64,000 nt of DNA from Tiliqua scincoides (GCF_035046505.1 NC_089824.1:221968596-222032595), one strand, 5' to 3'; counted from the stretch's first letter, positions 9,932 to 21,036 are shown. Numbers and translations are program-made. Notes: generated by a model from the letters alone, not told the origin.

Positions 9932-10335
9932 AAAGAACATAAGAACAGCCCCGCTGGATCAGGCCCAGGGCTCATCTAGTCCAGCTTCCTGTATCTCACA
10001 GTGGCCCACCAAATGCCCCAGGGAGCACACCAGACAACGGGCACAACCTGCGTCCTGGTGCCCTCTCCTGTGTCTGGCAATCAGAGGCAGCCGTCCTCTA
10101 AAACCAAGAGCTTATACATCCCTACTATGACTTGTAACCTGTAATGAATTTTTCCTCCAGAAATTTGTCCAATCCCCTTTTAAAGGCATCCAGGCAAGAT
10201 GCCATCACTACATCCTGTGGCAAGGAGTTCCACAAACTAATTACAAGCTGGGTAAAGAAACATTTTCTTCTGTCTGTCCTAACTCTCCCAACACTCAACT
10301 TTGGTGGATGTCCCCTGGTCCTGGTGTTATGCATC
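9932..10335 (-). mobile_element. CR1 LINE 3' end
   Basis: Starts with the CR1 terminal repeat in reverse (AAGAACATAAGAACAGCC), then the 3' UTR and the ORF2 C-terminus (LVISLWNSLPQDVVMA in the minus frame near 10200-10245). Cut near 10335. Confidence 0.85.
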
Positions 10336-10508
10336 ATCATAGTTAGGCTCACACTAGAATGGAAAGTGTCATGTGTGTACCAAAACGTAATTCTACAGCA
10401 ACTGTAGTCCTGCATCTGTGTCCCAGAACTCCTCTACACTCCTTCACGGTAAGCAAATCCACAAGCCAAAGAGCAGGCCAGTTTGTTCCCAGATTTGATA
10501 CTGTGTTA

Positions 10509-10537
10509 AGGAGTGTCATGTCATGTCATGTCATGTG
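10509..10537. repeat. TGTCA pentanucleotide microsatellite
   Basis: Four tandem copies of the pentamer ATGTC, ending ATGTGTGC. Confidence 0.8.
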
Positions 10538-10799
10538 TGCATTCCTCGGTCCAGCATATATGGCTTGCCAGTAGCTCCAGCCACACGCTTGTGGTAGTGT
10601 CCCCAGCATCCCGTGCAGGCAACAAGTCTGAGTAGGTAGGATTTGTAAGATCTCTGGACATTTCTGGGCCTCCTGTTTTGGCTTCTGGACTCACTTTTTG
10701 ACCCTGGGCCCGGGTACAAATTACCCCCTTTACCCCCCTCTCCTAGACCCTGGTGGCAGGCCCTGAGAGCCTGTTCTGAATTGTCTTGTTTCAGGCTCC

Positions 10800-10887
10800 C
10801 AAAACCTTCACAGGGCCTGCTTCTTTGTTGGGAGAAGGTCCCTAGCAGAACTTAGTGCTTTACAACCCACCTAGCTATGCCACTGGC
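10800..10887. mobile_element. Palindromic miniature P1, right end only
   Basis: Ends with AACTTAGTGCTTTACAACCC then CTAGCTATGCCACTG, the right terminus of P1. The left half is missing. Confidence 0.5.
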
Positions 10888-10889
10888 TG

Positions 10890-13750
10890 TAGAGCAAGCA
10901 ACAGGAGGCAGTAACCGCTTGTAGCTGCTTCCGTCTCAAAGCAGCCGCACCAGCAGCAACTCTTCAGGACGTCTACTGGACACCTCCAAACACTCAGCCT
11001 TCCCCCCCCCCCCAAAAAAAAATGTAGACTTCCAGGTCGCTTGGCTCATCCACAACCTGCTCTGGGCCAAGGTAGTAAAGGCTCTAAATATATTATTTGG
11101 CCCTGCAGGTTTGTTGGCTTGTATTTGTAACCACAGCCATGGGAGAGGGGAGGATCTGGGTTGGGACTCCAGCACTGAAGTGGAGAAAGGCTTTAGAAAC
11201 AGACCTACACAGACATGGCTGACTGAGGAGACAAATGGAGAAAAGGCAGCTTGCCCCAGGCTCCTTGCTCTGCTAAGCACTGGGTGGGTCACCCATCCAT
11301 GCACATTCATAGGCAATGGCCAAGTCGGGGCAGCATAGCCAAGATCACACTGGTCCCCACTGATGTCCCCTGCAATTGGTGGCCTGCCTCACCTGCTTGA
11401 CGTATCTGGCCTGAGTCTCACCTACAGAGTGGCTTCCCTCTGCTTGTGGCATGTGAAATGTGGAAGAACCAGAACTCAGTGGTGGTTGAGTACATGACCC
11501 GAATGCAGCAGAAGGTCCTGAGTTCAGTCCTTGGCACCTCAGGTCAAAGATCTCAGGGAGTCAAAGACCCTGGCGAGTGGCAAGTAGGCAGTGGGAAGCA
11601 GGCTGGATCAATGGCCTGACTTTTAACCAAAAGTCCCCTTTAGCTCTTTGATTCAGTGGGGCTTGAGCGGTCCAAGCACCAGGCAACTGCTGCGTCTTGC
11701 CTTGAGTGGCAAGCTGTGGGGAGGGCCAAAAGTCCAGGGTGCTTTCCACCCTGCCTGCTACCACCTCCCTGAAGCCCAGCAGGGATGGAGCCGCTCTGAT
11801 CTGCCTCCCCCAGAAGGCAGCAAGCCTGCCACTGACCACCCTGACCTTTTCCTTCTTCAGGCAGTCAGAACAGGAAGTGCTCCCAGGGCACTCCACACTT
11901 CCTGTCTGGTGAATGGGAAGAGCGGGAGAAAGAGTGAGGGCTGGGAGGCGGGATTAGAGCCTTCTACGTATGGAAGCAGGGAGGGGGCAGGGGGTGTGCA
12001 GTGGTGGCTGTGGCAGCAGCCGTGATGCAGACATAAGCAGGGGCAGCCCATGATCTTTTGGCACCTGAGGTGATGTCCAAATGCTGCCCCCCACCTCAAA
12101 ATGTACCAGCCTCTGCTCCTCCCAGTACCTGGAGTGGAAAAGGAAGAAGAGGAAGCATGGAAGAGAGTAAAGTGGTGGGCTAGAGTGTCTTTGAGGCTCT
12201 AGCCCAGCACTCTCCTCTTGTCATACATTATCCCCCTCCCGCGTCCCCTCCCTTTTCCAATTCAGTGACTGGAAGGAAGAGAGTGGAGGTGAACAAGGGG
12301 CTGACGGAGGACAGCCCTTGCTCATCTGCTGCCTGAGGCACCTGCCTCAGTTGGCCCCAGGTTGGGCCAACACTGAGCATGTGTCAAAGCACAATCCTGA
12401 GCAGGCTAAATGGGAGAGACCCCCCACCTACCCCCACTTCCCCAGGCTCAAAGGGTCTGGGATTCATTCTGGATCAGAGCCCCGGCCCTCCTGCTGTTCA
12501 GAACCCTTGGCTACTCTCCGTCCGGCACCCAGGGACTGCTGGAGGCTGCGCAGAGTCAGGAAGCAACGTGAGGTTGCTAAGTGGCAGGAAGAGCACAGCG
12601 CTTGGCCCTGCCAGGGAGCTGATTCCGGCGCCTTGTGCAAGCCGAGGGAGTTTCCTCCCAGACCATTTCCTGCTGACAGCCCCTGACCAGTTCCTATTGG
12701 TGACCACCCTGCGGCCCTGGCTGGAAATCAGAGCAGCCTCATCTGGTTTGAGTTACGCCAGCATGCTGCTGACGTCTCTTTCCTGTCTGGTTCCCAGGGG
12801 CTTGGCTCTGCCCAAAATGCTGTCGCCCACCTTCGAGGCTGGGTGGGAAGGGAGAGGAGGAAGGAGAACGCGGCTGGACGGGGACAGGCTGTGTTGCAGA
12901 AACTGGCCTGCACAGACAGGGCTGGCTACGGAGATAAATGGAGAAGTGGGCAGCTTGCCCCAGGTTCTTCGCTCTGCCGAGCACTGACCTATTATTTCAT
13001 CAGGCTGGGCATGTCTGGAGGCCTGCTTTTGCCTCTCGCCTCTGTCCCAGGCTGCTTCCCCTTGGGAGTTTCCCAGCCGGCTCAAGTGGCTTTCGGTTAT
13101 TGATTCACATCTCACAGACATGCGGTAACTCTGGCTGCCAGGCTGGCTCCGAGCTAAAAAAGGCCCTGGACAGGCCACAATTGAGGCCAGGAGGCTCAGC
13201 CCTCATTCCTGCCCAGGACGACTCAGCCTGAGCCCGGAGGGGGGAGAAGGCGGCCAAGAGCGGCCATGGCTCACGGCCACCCAGTCACAGGCTGGAGCCC
13301 AGCCAAGTCTGCAGGGAGGGGTCTCTTGCCGAGTGGGCAGAAGGCACCCCCCAAGATGAAGATGATGCTCTAACCCTGCTGCTTTTGATGGTTCATATCA
13401 CACATCTGTTCAGAACAGTTGTCAGGTGATAAGTATGTTTGGAGAACCTCCAACCTGGAATCAGAAAAGGACTTTTGAGGTTCAAGAATTTGCATTCATG
13501 GGAGGAACACACATAATTTTGCTACAATTGTAACTTATTGGTGACAAAAGGGAGAAAATGAAATGTAGACCATGCACGGGCATGGACGATCATCATCTGT
13601 TTAAAGATGTCCCTCCTTTCTCTGTCCTGAATCTCCCACAGGCCTTCCAGGGGGTGACCCCCCCATTCCAGTAGCAAGGAGGGAGAACCCCCCCTCTCTC
13701 TGCACAATTTTTAAACAACCCAGTCCTACCCTTTCCCTCGCCATAGCATG
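10890..13750. other. Non-coding stretch with a diverged 95-bp duplicate
   Basis: No exon was recognised despite several open frames in GC-rich DNA around 12300-13250. Blocks 11187-11282 and 12893-12986 resemble each other (both contain ACAGAC, AAATGGAGAA, CAGCTTGCCCCAGG and a GAGCACTG or TAAGCACTG end), so they are copies of one unclassified repeat or a local duplication. A tRNA-type SINE lies at 11480-11665. Confidence 0.5.
11480..11665 (+). mobile_element. tRNA-derived SINE (family T)
   Basis: Shows GCAGAAGGTCCTGAGTTCAG with a B box (GAGTTCAGTCC) followed by TTGGCACCTC and the family body. It resembles the copies at 40181 and 45565. Confidence 0.55.
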
Positions 13751-13761
13751 CAGCCGTACCA

Positions 13762-14035
13762 AAGTAGTAGTAGTAACTTTATTGCCATTGTGCTACGGCA
13801 CAGTGAAATTTATGCACCTTAGAGATACAAGCATAAATATATACTACAATTCCAACAATCACACTCTACACACTCACCCACACATTCTATACACCATGTA
13901 TCATAGTATAAAAACAGTATAACAGACCATAATGCCCAGGAGCCTGGTAACAACTATATCGCCTTATTCAACGTAATTATGGCTGTGGGATAAAAACTGC
14001 TGGGGAGGCTGCAATCAGGAACCATGTGAAAATTA
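13762..14035 (-). repeat. Unclassified interspersed repeat, likely retroelement 3' UTR
   Basis: Begins AGTAGTAGTAACTTTATTGC and CACAGTGAAATTTATGCACC. In reverse complement an AATAAAGTTACTACTACT end looks like a polyadenylation-type 3' end. No coding part is left, so the family is not named. Confidence 0.4.
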
Positions 14036-14040
14036 AGAGA

Positions 14041-14648
14041 AAATATTCCCCTCCCATAAGCCCCTCAACTGCCAACGGGTCTCCTTAGGCCTGTGGCAGT
14101 TCTGGTCCAAGGAGACAAAGGGGGGGTGTCGGAAGGCTCTGGAGGGGATAGCTTCCTGGTACAAGTTGCTTGTGCCAGAATAGATTCCGTCCCACTTCTG
14201 ACACACCCCCTTCACCCCACCCTGTTCTGCCCACCCCACCAACTAATGTTTGTGGCCTTACCTCTTAAGGAAGGTGATCCAGCCCTCTGATCATTTGGGT
14301 TGCCTTCTTTTGCATCTTTCTCCAGCTTTGATACCTTTTCCAGGCAGAACTGTCTTTTATAGTTAGTCTTCACTATCCAAAGGGTAACTGCTTCTGAATA
14401 GGGAGGTTCTAGTTCGCTATCACAGCCAGCAACTGCTGAGAAATCCTGCCCTCCATGTGTTGGGCTAATGTGCCTTACATACATTACTGAATTCACTGAA
14501 TGCTGTGGCATATTTCTGCATCCTTTGAGGAACTCCTTAAACCAACTGCCAGTTAATATAAGAAGAGCAGAAGAATAGCCTGTCCAAGCCCACTTTCTGG
14601 ATTCATGGGAGATATGAGCTTTTTGAGCCACTCACAGTGTTGCCACTG
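14041..14648. other. No gene seen
   Basis: Non-coding sequence without recognised exons or repeat termini. Confidence 0.4.
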
Positions 14649-14656
14649 TACTGCAC

Positions 14657-14868
14657 CAATGGCATAGCTAGAGGGGTTGCAAAGTGCTAAGTTTTGCAGG
14701 GAACCTCAGCACAATGCGCAAGTGGCCCCTCCACTTCAGAGCCAGGTGTCCCTCCTCTGTTTTACTCCTTCTGCCTGGAATGGCTCCAAAGGCGATGGGC
14801 TGCTTGCACATCACAGTGAGGCTCCCTGCAAAATTTAGTGGTTTGCACCCCCTCTAGCTACACCGCTG
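14657..14868. mobile_element. Palindromic miniature P1, exact 8-bp duplication
   Basis: Left end CAATGGCATAGCTAG, right end CTAGCTACACCGCTG. An exact 8-bp duplication TACTGCAC flanks it (14649-14656 and 14869-14876), assigning P1 to the hAT superfamily. No coding capacity. Confidence 0.88.
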
Positions 14869-15011
14869 TACTGCACCAACTCATGTGTAGTGAGAGGGCC
14901 ACAGCAGAACAAGCCTGTGCTTTCAAATACTTTGTGTAAATACTGTGGAAATTCACTCACTTGTACTCTAGGTTGGTGCACATCAAGGCACAATCCTGCT
15001 CTCCCTTCTGT

Positions 15012-15647
15012 ATAGTTCTGGTCGCCACATCTCAAAAATGACATAGTGGAAATGGAAAAGATGCAAAAGAGAGCAACTAAGATGATTACTGGGCTGGGGC
15101 ACCTTCCTTATGAGGAAAGGCTACGGCGTCTGGGCCTCTTCAGCCTAGAAAAGAGGCGCCTGAGGGGGGACATGATTGAGACATACAAAATTATGCAGGG
15201 CATGGACAGAGTGGATAGGGAGATGCTCTTTACACTCTCACATAACACAAAAACCAGGGGACATCCACTCAAATTGAGTGCTGGGAGAGTTAGAACAGAC
15301 AAAAGAAAATATTTCTTTACTCAGCGTGTGGTTGGTCTATGGAACTCCTTGCCACAGGATGTGGTGATGGCAACTGGCCTGGACGCCTTTAAAAGGGAAT
15401 TGGACACGTTTCTGGAGGAAAAATCCATTATGGGGTACAAGCCATGATGTGTATGCACAACCTCCTGATTTTAGAAATGGGTTATGTCAGAATGCCAGAT
15501 GCAAGGGAGGGCACCAGGATGAGGTCTCTTGTTATCTGGTGTGCTCCCTGGGGCATTTGGTGGACCGCTGTGAGATACAGGAAGCTGGACTAGATGGGCC
15601 TATGGCCTGATCCAGTGGGGCTGTTCTTGTGTTCTTATGTTCTCATG
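15012..15647 (+). mobile_element. CR1 LINE 3' end, young
   Basis: Sense copy truncated inside ORF2. Open C-terminus to 15447 (RATKMITGLGHLPYEERLRR, FFTQRVVGLWNSLPQDVVMA), then a 3' UTR and the tail GTTCTTGTGTTCTTATGTTC. Confidence 0.9.
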
Positions 15648-15857
15648 TCTGTTCACATGTACAGCTTTTCCCCCAAGATCCAGATTGGTGAAAACACTTT
15701 CATGTGAGATGGGCAGCAGCTGGCTTTGAACTGCACTGATTAGTAGCAGGCTTGTAGCATCATATGCCTTTTCCTGCTGTCTCTTCCAAATATTCCAACT
15801 CCCTTCTAATGCCCACTTTTTGGCTAATTAACACCCTCCTTTTCCAAGAACAACAGC

Positions 15858-16406
15858 TGTGGTGTGCAAAGAAATGACCAGAACTCCTTATCAGTTGAGC
15901 AATTAAGGAGAATTTATTGCTACAAACACATACACTCCCTGCAAGTCCTCTTGTCCAGAGGCTTTCCCTCCCCAAAACTCCACTTAACTCAGTGGGTAAA
16001 GGTCTGAAGTCTGAAGCCAATCCAGTCTCCAAAGCACAAAGTCCAGCCTTCTCAGCTCCATCTTCTGCAGCAGAGTCCCTCCTCTCCTGCAGTGTCTCCT
16101 CCAACAGGGTCCTAGCAGTCCCCTTGGTCTGGTTCCCTCTGGGTCAGGGTAGTCTTTTATCCTTGTACGTCCCATAATCCAAAATGCAGCTCACCTGTGA
16201 GCTACCTTGTTAGCCCCTTGTTCAGTCCAAATTAGGCTCAGGTGAGCCATCTCTTCAGTCCATGTCCATTCAAAGCCCCATCAAGGTCAAATGAAGCTCA
16301 GGTGTCCAACCAGGTCTCCACTGGCCTTGATTGATGACAGCTGTGGAGCCTGCCCTGCCCTTCCCAGAGCTGTCAGTCAAAACATGGAATCGCTGTCAAC
16401 ACCACA
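15858..16406 (-). mobile_element. Putative solo LTR (fossil)
   Basis: A 549-bp block with matching TG...CA ends (TGTGGTGT and ACACCACA) and, in reverse complement, a polyadenylation signal in GCAATAAATTCTCC shortly before its end, the layout of an LTR R-U5 region. No internal retroviral or Gypsy coding sequence is beside it and no clear target duplication was found, so family and age are open. Confidence 0.4.
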
Positions 16407-16692
16407 TCATCCACCCGATGATCTTCTGATCTTCCATTACACCTGCAAAGCAGCTTTGCAATTCTTTAAACATTGAATGTGTTGTTAAAAAAAAAAATGA
16501 ATGAAGCACTTAACATTTTTAAAATTAGATAAACTGCAGTGACCAGGTGGTTTGTGTTTTTTCCCCACCAACTCCAGACTGGCAAAGGAGGGATGGTACA
16601 TTCAGTAGGTTTCAAGTTTAAAAAATTGGTCAGTTTGGTTTAATAAAGTGGCCTAAGTTAAACCCAAGCTGCAGTCTGGTGTCTTCATTGGG

Positions 16693-16876
16693 GGTTGCCA
16701 GGGTAAACAGAATGCCAGATGCAGGGGAGTGGCAGTGAGATGCAAGAATCTTGTCATTTGTGTGCTCCCTGAGGCATCTATGAACTAGATGGACCCTGGA
16801 ACTAGATACTGGAACTAGATGGGATGGATAGACAAGGCCTGGGCCTGATCCAGCAGGGCTCCTCTTATGTTCTTTT
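16693..16876 (+). mobile_element. CR1 LINE 3' UTR fragment
   Basis: CAGAATGCCAGATGCAGGGG, then GTGTGCTCCCTGAGGCAT and the CTGATCCAGCAGGGCTCC end with TTATGTTCTT. No coding part. Confidence 0.7.
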
Positions 16877-16899
16877 GACTTTGAGGGGCCAGTGGCCTG

Positions 16900-17430
16900 C
16901 CTGAGCAATGCAGGGAGCTGAAAAACAATCAGTCTTCAATTCTGGATATTTATTTATTTTATTTAGCGTATAGCGTATAATGCATGGACTTATAGATCAG
17001 ACTAGATATATCAGTCAGTGTTCAGCTCGTCCAGCCATTAAAGGACAGAGTTACCTTCATTGAAAAAGTCAGACCATGGGCCAGTATACGCATTCAGTTT
17101 GCAGCCAGACACAATGTGGTATATGGTTTGGTGGGAGAACCTGCGATCACACTATGGGGTAGATACTAGCCCCCATTTAAAAATTGGATAAACAACTGTA
17201 TAAATATGTAGTTTGTCAAAAGCATCACAAAGCAGAAGGGAAGTTGGGATTGGTTCCGATGGAAAAAAAACAACCTACAGCATACTATCTCTTTAAAGTA
17301 CCTTCACACACGTCCTAAGTTTAAAAGTGAGAGCTTGAGATGCCCTGAATTAGGGCCAAATTAGATAGGTTGCAAGAGGCATAGAGTGTCTCCCAACTGT
17401 TTTTGCATTTACTTTAATGAAACTGGAGCT
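16900..17430. other. No gene seen; AT-rich, probably old repeat
   Basis: An AT-rich stretch with no exon. It has the look of an old retroelement remnant but no named family could be matched. Confidence 0.35.
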
Positions 17431-17443
17431 GTAGGCTCTAAAG

Positions 17444-18280
17444 CAGGCGTGCCCAAACTCCAGCCTGGGGGCTACTTGCGGCCTCAGCCCAGGGGCTCCC
17501 AATCTGGCCCGCGGGGAGCCTCTAGTCTCCAATGAGCCTCTGGCCCTCCAGAGACTTGTCGGAGCCCATGCTGGCCTGACACAACTGCTCTCAGTGTGAG
17601 GATGACTGTTCAACCTCTCACCTGAGCTGTAGGATAAGGGCTCCCTCCACTACTTGCTGTTTCATGTCTGTGATGCAGCAGCGGCAGCAAAGGAGACCTT
17701 GCTTTGTGCAAGTCCTTTTATAGGCCTTGTGCTACTGCAAGACCTTCATTCATTCATATAAATTCCTTCTCAAATATATTCTCAAATATATAGAATGTCG
17801 CCAGTTCGAGGATACCAGCAGCTCCCTGAACGTCTGAGAATGGCGAGTCCTTGAAGCAGCTGACAAGCCCAGCTGAGTGATTCCACCTGCTCTTGGTGTG
17901 AGCAAGAAGCGTCTTGGCTGCCCTCCATGTGAGAGACGGAGCTGCTTGTCAGCCTGCGTGGAAGAACCGGAGGCCAGAAGTGAGACCAAACCAGGAAGAT
18001 CCATTCTGAAATGTTGGTTCTTGAAAGAGAGAACCTCTATGTTTGTAAGAATCCCCTGGTGGGATTTAGAAATGCCTGCCTATGTAAACCGCCTTGAATA
18101 AAGTCAGAGGAGTAATCCGATGACCAGAAAGGCGGTATATAAATACCTAGTTATTATTAGTTATTCATTTATATAAATTTATTCAAATTTAAAATGTAAA
18201 TTAGTTCTTTTTTTCCCGGCCCCCGACACAGTGTCAGAGAGATGATGTGGCCCTCCTGCCAAAATGTTTGGACACCCCTG
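17444..18280. mobile_element. hAT miniature with a SINE inserted in it
   Basis: Left end CAGGCGTGCCCAAACTCC, right end TGTTTGGACACCCCTG in inverse orientation. An exact 8-bp duplication CTCTAAAG flanks it (17436-17443 and 18281-18288). About 400 bp inside is a later SINE insertion. No transposase frame. Confidence 0.92.
17765..18162 (+). mobile_element. tRNA-derived SINE with Sauria-type tail, nested in hAT
   Basis: Has GCCAGTTCGAGGATACC (B-box-like), GGTTCTTGAAAGAGAGAACC and the tail AACCGCCTTGAATAAAG ... AAAGGCGGTATATAAATA, whose CCGCC/GGCGG pair forms a hairpin. Similar flanks ATTCATATAAATT and ATTCATTTATATAAATT mark the insertion. Confidence 0.82.
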
Positions 18281-18553
18281 CTCTAAAGCATTGTTCCAAA
18301 CAGGTCGTTTTTTCTGATCAAAATTCCCTTCTCCAACTGCTTTCCTCCCTGCAGAGAAAGATATATGGACCTGATGGAAAAGCTGCTTGGGATATGTGCA
18401 GTTTCAACCGGGAAACTGGCTTACAAGGAAAGGATTAAATACCTATGCACACTGCCCCGGCTCCAGTCCAGTGGTGACCCTCCTACTCCACCCCTTGACT
18501 GCATTAAATGAAAAGCAAGAATAGGTTTGGTTCATACATGAGTATTCTATGAT

Positions 18554-18859
18554 CATCCATTCTCACGACATGCCCGAGCCAACGCAGGCACCTCTGTTTC
18601 AGCAGTGCATACATGCTAGGGATTCCAGCTCATTCCAGGGCTGTGTTGTTAGGAACTTTGTCCTGCCAGGTGATGCCGAGAATGCGCCGGAGGCAGCGCA
18701 TGTGGAAAGCATTCAGTTTCCTCTCCTGTTGTGAGCGGAGAGTCCATGACTCGCTGCAGTACAGAAGTGTACTCAGGATGCAAGCTCTGTAGACCTGGAT
18801 CTTGGTATGTTCCATCAGCTTCTTGTTGGACCAGACTCTCTTTGTGAGTCTGGAAAACG
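18554..18859 (-). mobile_element. RLRWLGH LINE, inverted 5' segment
   Basis: Minus-strand coding for the part from LTKRVWSNKKLTEHTKI through NAFHMRCLRRILGITWQDKV to LGHVVRMDD. It directly abuts the sense segment starting at 18860, which resumes at IPKDLLYGEL. Together they are one insertion with its 5' part inverted. Confidence 0.9.
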
Positions 18860-19286
18860 TCTGGATCCCAAAGGATCTCCTCTATGGAGAACTCGTGCAA
18901 GGAAAGCGCCCTACAGGTAGACCACAGCTGCGATACAAGGACATCTGCAAGAGGGATCTGAAGGCCTTGGGGATGGACCTCAACATGTGGGAAACCCTGG
19001 CCTCTGAGCGGCCCGCTTGGAGGCAGGCTGTGCAGCATGGCCTTTCCCAGTTTGAAGAGACGCTTGGCCAACAGGCTGAGGCAAAGAGGCAAAGAAGGAA
19101 GGTCCATAGCCAGGGAGACCTTCTCCCTGCACTTGCAGGGTGTGGACAGACTGCACTTGCTCCCGGTGTGGAAGGGATTGTCACTCCCGAATCGGCCTTT
19201 TCAGCCACACTAGATGCTGTTCCAGAACCACCTTTCAGAGCGCAATACCATAGTCTTTCGAGACTGAAGGTTGCCAATACAAGATA
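18860..19286 (+). mobile_element. RLRWLGH LINE, sense 3' segment
   Basis: Plus-strand continuation: PKDLLYGELVQGKRPTGRP, DICKRDLKALGMDLNMWETL, then the zinc-knuckle region and the 3' hairpin end CATAGTCTTTCGAGACTGAA. An exact 11-bp duplication TATTCTATGAT flanks the whole two-part insertion (18543-18553 and 19287-19297). Confidence 0.92.
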
Positions 19287-19527
19287 TATTCTATGATAGA
19301 TGGTGACAGGACGCAACAGACAACAGAAACGCTGAACATTTCCGAAACGTCTGAAAATTCTGTAGAAGCCGCCTACCATCCTGCCCCTTGACAGCCTGAC
19401 TCCCCCCATGTCCCCTTTCCCTGGTCCCGCTCCATCAGCACTGGGCTCCAGAGGAAATGAGAGCCAAGCGTGGGCCCCCAGCAGCCACTGTTGGAAGTGA
19501 CTCCACCTCCTGGGCCCATCATGATTG

Positions 19528-20422
19528 ACTCTGATGAAGGAGATGGGGCTCTCGGTCAAGTGGGCTGGAAGGGAAACAACTCAGGCGTTACGTGTATGAA
19601 ACGACGGTACAAGAGTTTATCATGAGGCCTCACCAAGAGAAACAGCAAAGTAAGACGCACCGTTCCGCGTACCTCCTGCAGGAGGAGGTGGCACACAGTG
19701 CCTTTAGCGAGAAGAGAATCCCCTTTAGTTTATGGGAATTAAGGTGGAGGGCTTTCCATCAGGTCCTCAGGGTGGGAGCAGCAAACCCATGGTTGCAAAA
19801 AGATCAGAATAGGTGCAAGAGGCCAACCTGTTTGGGGTTGGGACCCTCTAGATCGGTAGGCGCCCTGCCACTGATAGAAACGGTAGCCCATTTCGTCAAA
19901 GAGTGTATGCCGGTGAAGGAGTTGTGGAGGGGCGTAGCGAGGGCCTTTAAGTGGCCCAAACTGGCCCAACAGGCCTGGGAGACTATAGTCTCTGGGAAGG
20001 AGCTGGCAGGAGGTATGAGGGGACCCAAGAGGACGAGTAATGCGGGACAACGGAGGGGAGGAGACGATAGGTGGGAGGTGCCGTGGTCTACGGTAAGATT
20101 GATAAATCTGCATGTCCTTTTTGCGCTGGGCATCCGAAGGGGCAAAGAAATAAAAGAGAAAAAGCCCACCAACATGCAGGGATGGGTCCGCTTTGTGGTC
20201 TCCAGAGTATACGAAAGGGTGAGAACCGGTAGAGACAGGTGAAAAAAATGGTGGGAGTGGTTAGATGGGGTGAATCCACCTCTAACGTGATGTCTAGTTA
20301 AACAGTCAATGTAATGTGACTGTAGTTGAAAATGTAAAATGTGATTTCTTTCCTTTGTATTATTTATTGTAGTATGAAACTTTTTAAATAAAAATCTATA
20401 TTTCCCAAAAAATCTATTATTT
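19528..20422 (+). mobile_element. 5'-truncated Tx1/L1-like LINE, exact 13-bp duplication
   Basis: An 895-bp insertion between exact copies of CCCATCATGATTG (19515-19527 and 20423-20435). It carries the ORF2 C-terminus, a 3' UTR with AAATAAAAATC and an A/T-rich end. The C-terminal motif pattern (LRWRAFHQVL, then ETVAHFVKECMPVKELW) is that of the zf-RVT region of Tx1-type and other L1-group elements. Confidence 0.85.
19538..20242 (+). CDS. Tx1/L1-like ORF2 C-terminus
   Basis: Open from the codon after a stop at 19535 to the stop ending at 20242, about 234 codons. It lacks endonuclease and reverse transcriptase, which were lost by 5' truncation. The region WELRWRAFHQVLRVGAANPW followed by a Cys/His-poor zf-RVT-like block with HFVKEC is the recognisable part; the rest is basic and poorly conserved. 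No start codon is expected in a truncated copy. Not a host gene. Confidence 0.6.
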   Translation, partial: RRWGSRSSGLEGKQLRRYVYETTVQEFIMRPHQEKQQSKTHRSAYLLQEEVAHSAFSEKRIPFSLWELRWRAFHQVLRVGAANPWLQKDQNRCKRPTCLGLGPSRSVGALPLIETVAHFVKECMPVKELWRGVARAFKWPKLAQQAWETIVSGKELAGGMRGPKRTSNAGQRRGGDDRWEVPWSTVRLINLHVLFALGIRRGKEIKEKKPTNMQGWVRFVVSRVYERVRTGRDR

Positions 20423-20824
20423 CCCATCATGATTGGCAAACAAGCCCCTCTCCATTCCCAGCCCCACAAGCCACAGAGATCCAGCCCCCCTTCACTTGCT
20501 TTCTCCACCCAAATGCAAGGAGAATGGTTGTGCGATGCTGGTTTTTGCAGGCACCGATCCAGACCACCCACCGAGAGGAAGAACGGAAGAGCATTGGGGG
20601 AGAAGAGCCAAGGGCTGCTGGTGCCCTGAAGAGAGGCCGACCTGGTTTGGAACTGCTGGTGCACGCAGGCATGTGCAGGCGACATGTCGGGGGTGGTCGC
20701 TCAGCTAGGAGGCAGTTCCCAAACAATGCGTTCTCGCCACAGAGGCTCTGACCTGGCACAGCACTCTTGGCAATAGCGAAGAAGCGTCGGTCAGCTGCAG
20801 AGTTTAGCACTGGAAGCGGAGTCT

Positions 20825-21036
20825 GTGTAGTGGTTGTGGTGTTGGAATTAGACCTGGAAGATCCAGGTTCAGATCCGCACTCAGCTTCCTGGGTGACCAT
20901 GGGCCAGTCACTCTCACTCTCACCTATTTCACACAGCTGTTGTGAGGACAAAAGGAGGGGAGGAACCATAGACAACCCCCTGAGCTCCTTGGAGGAAGGG
21001 CAGTAGAAACAGGTGAAAAATTAATAAATAAATGAT
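20825..21036 (+). mobile_element. Sauria-type tRNA-derived SINE
   Basis: A full-length-looking copy: A box TAGTGGTTGTGG, B box GGTTCAGATCC at 20867-20877, conserved middle TGGGTGACCATGGGCCAGTC, CAGCTGTTGTGAGGA, tail CTGAGCTCCTTGGAGGAAGG and an ATAAATAAATG end. Confidence 0.85.

Noticed and set aside
12318-13231. Several overlapping open frames of 80-200 codons in GC-rich DNA
   Set aside because: Frames occur on both strands, change partner freely, have no family motif, and no splice pattern links them. They look like chance openings in stop-poor DNA.
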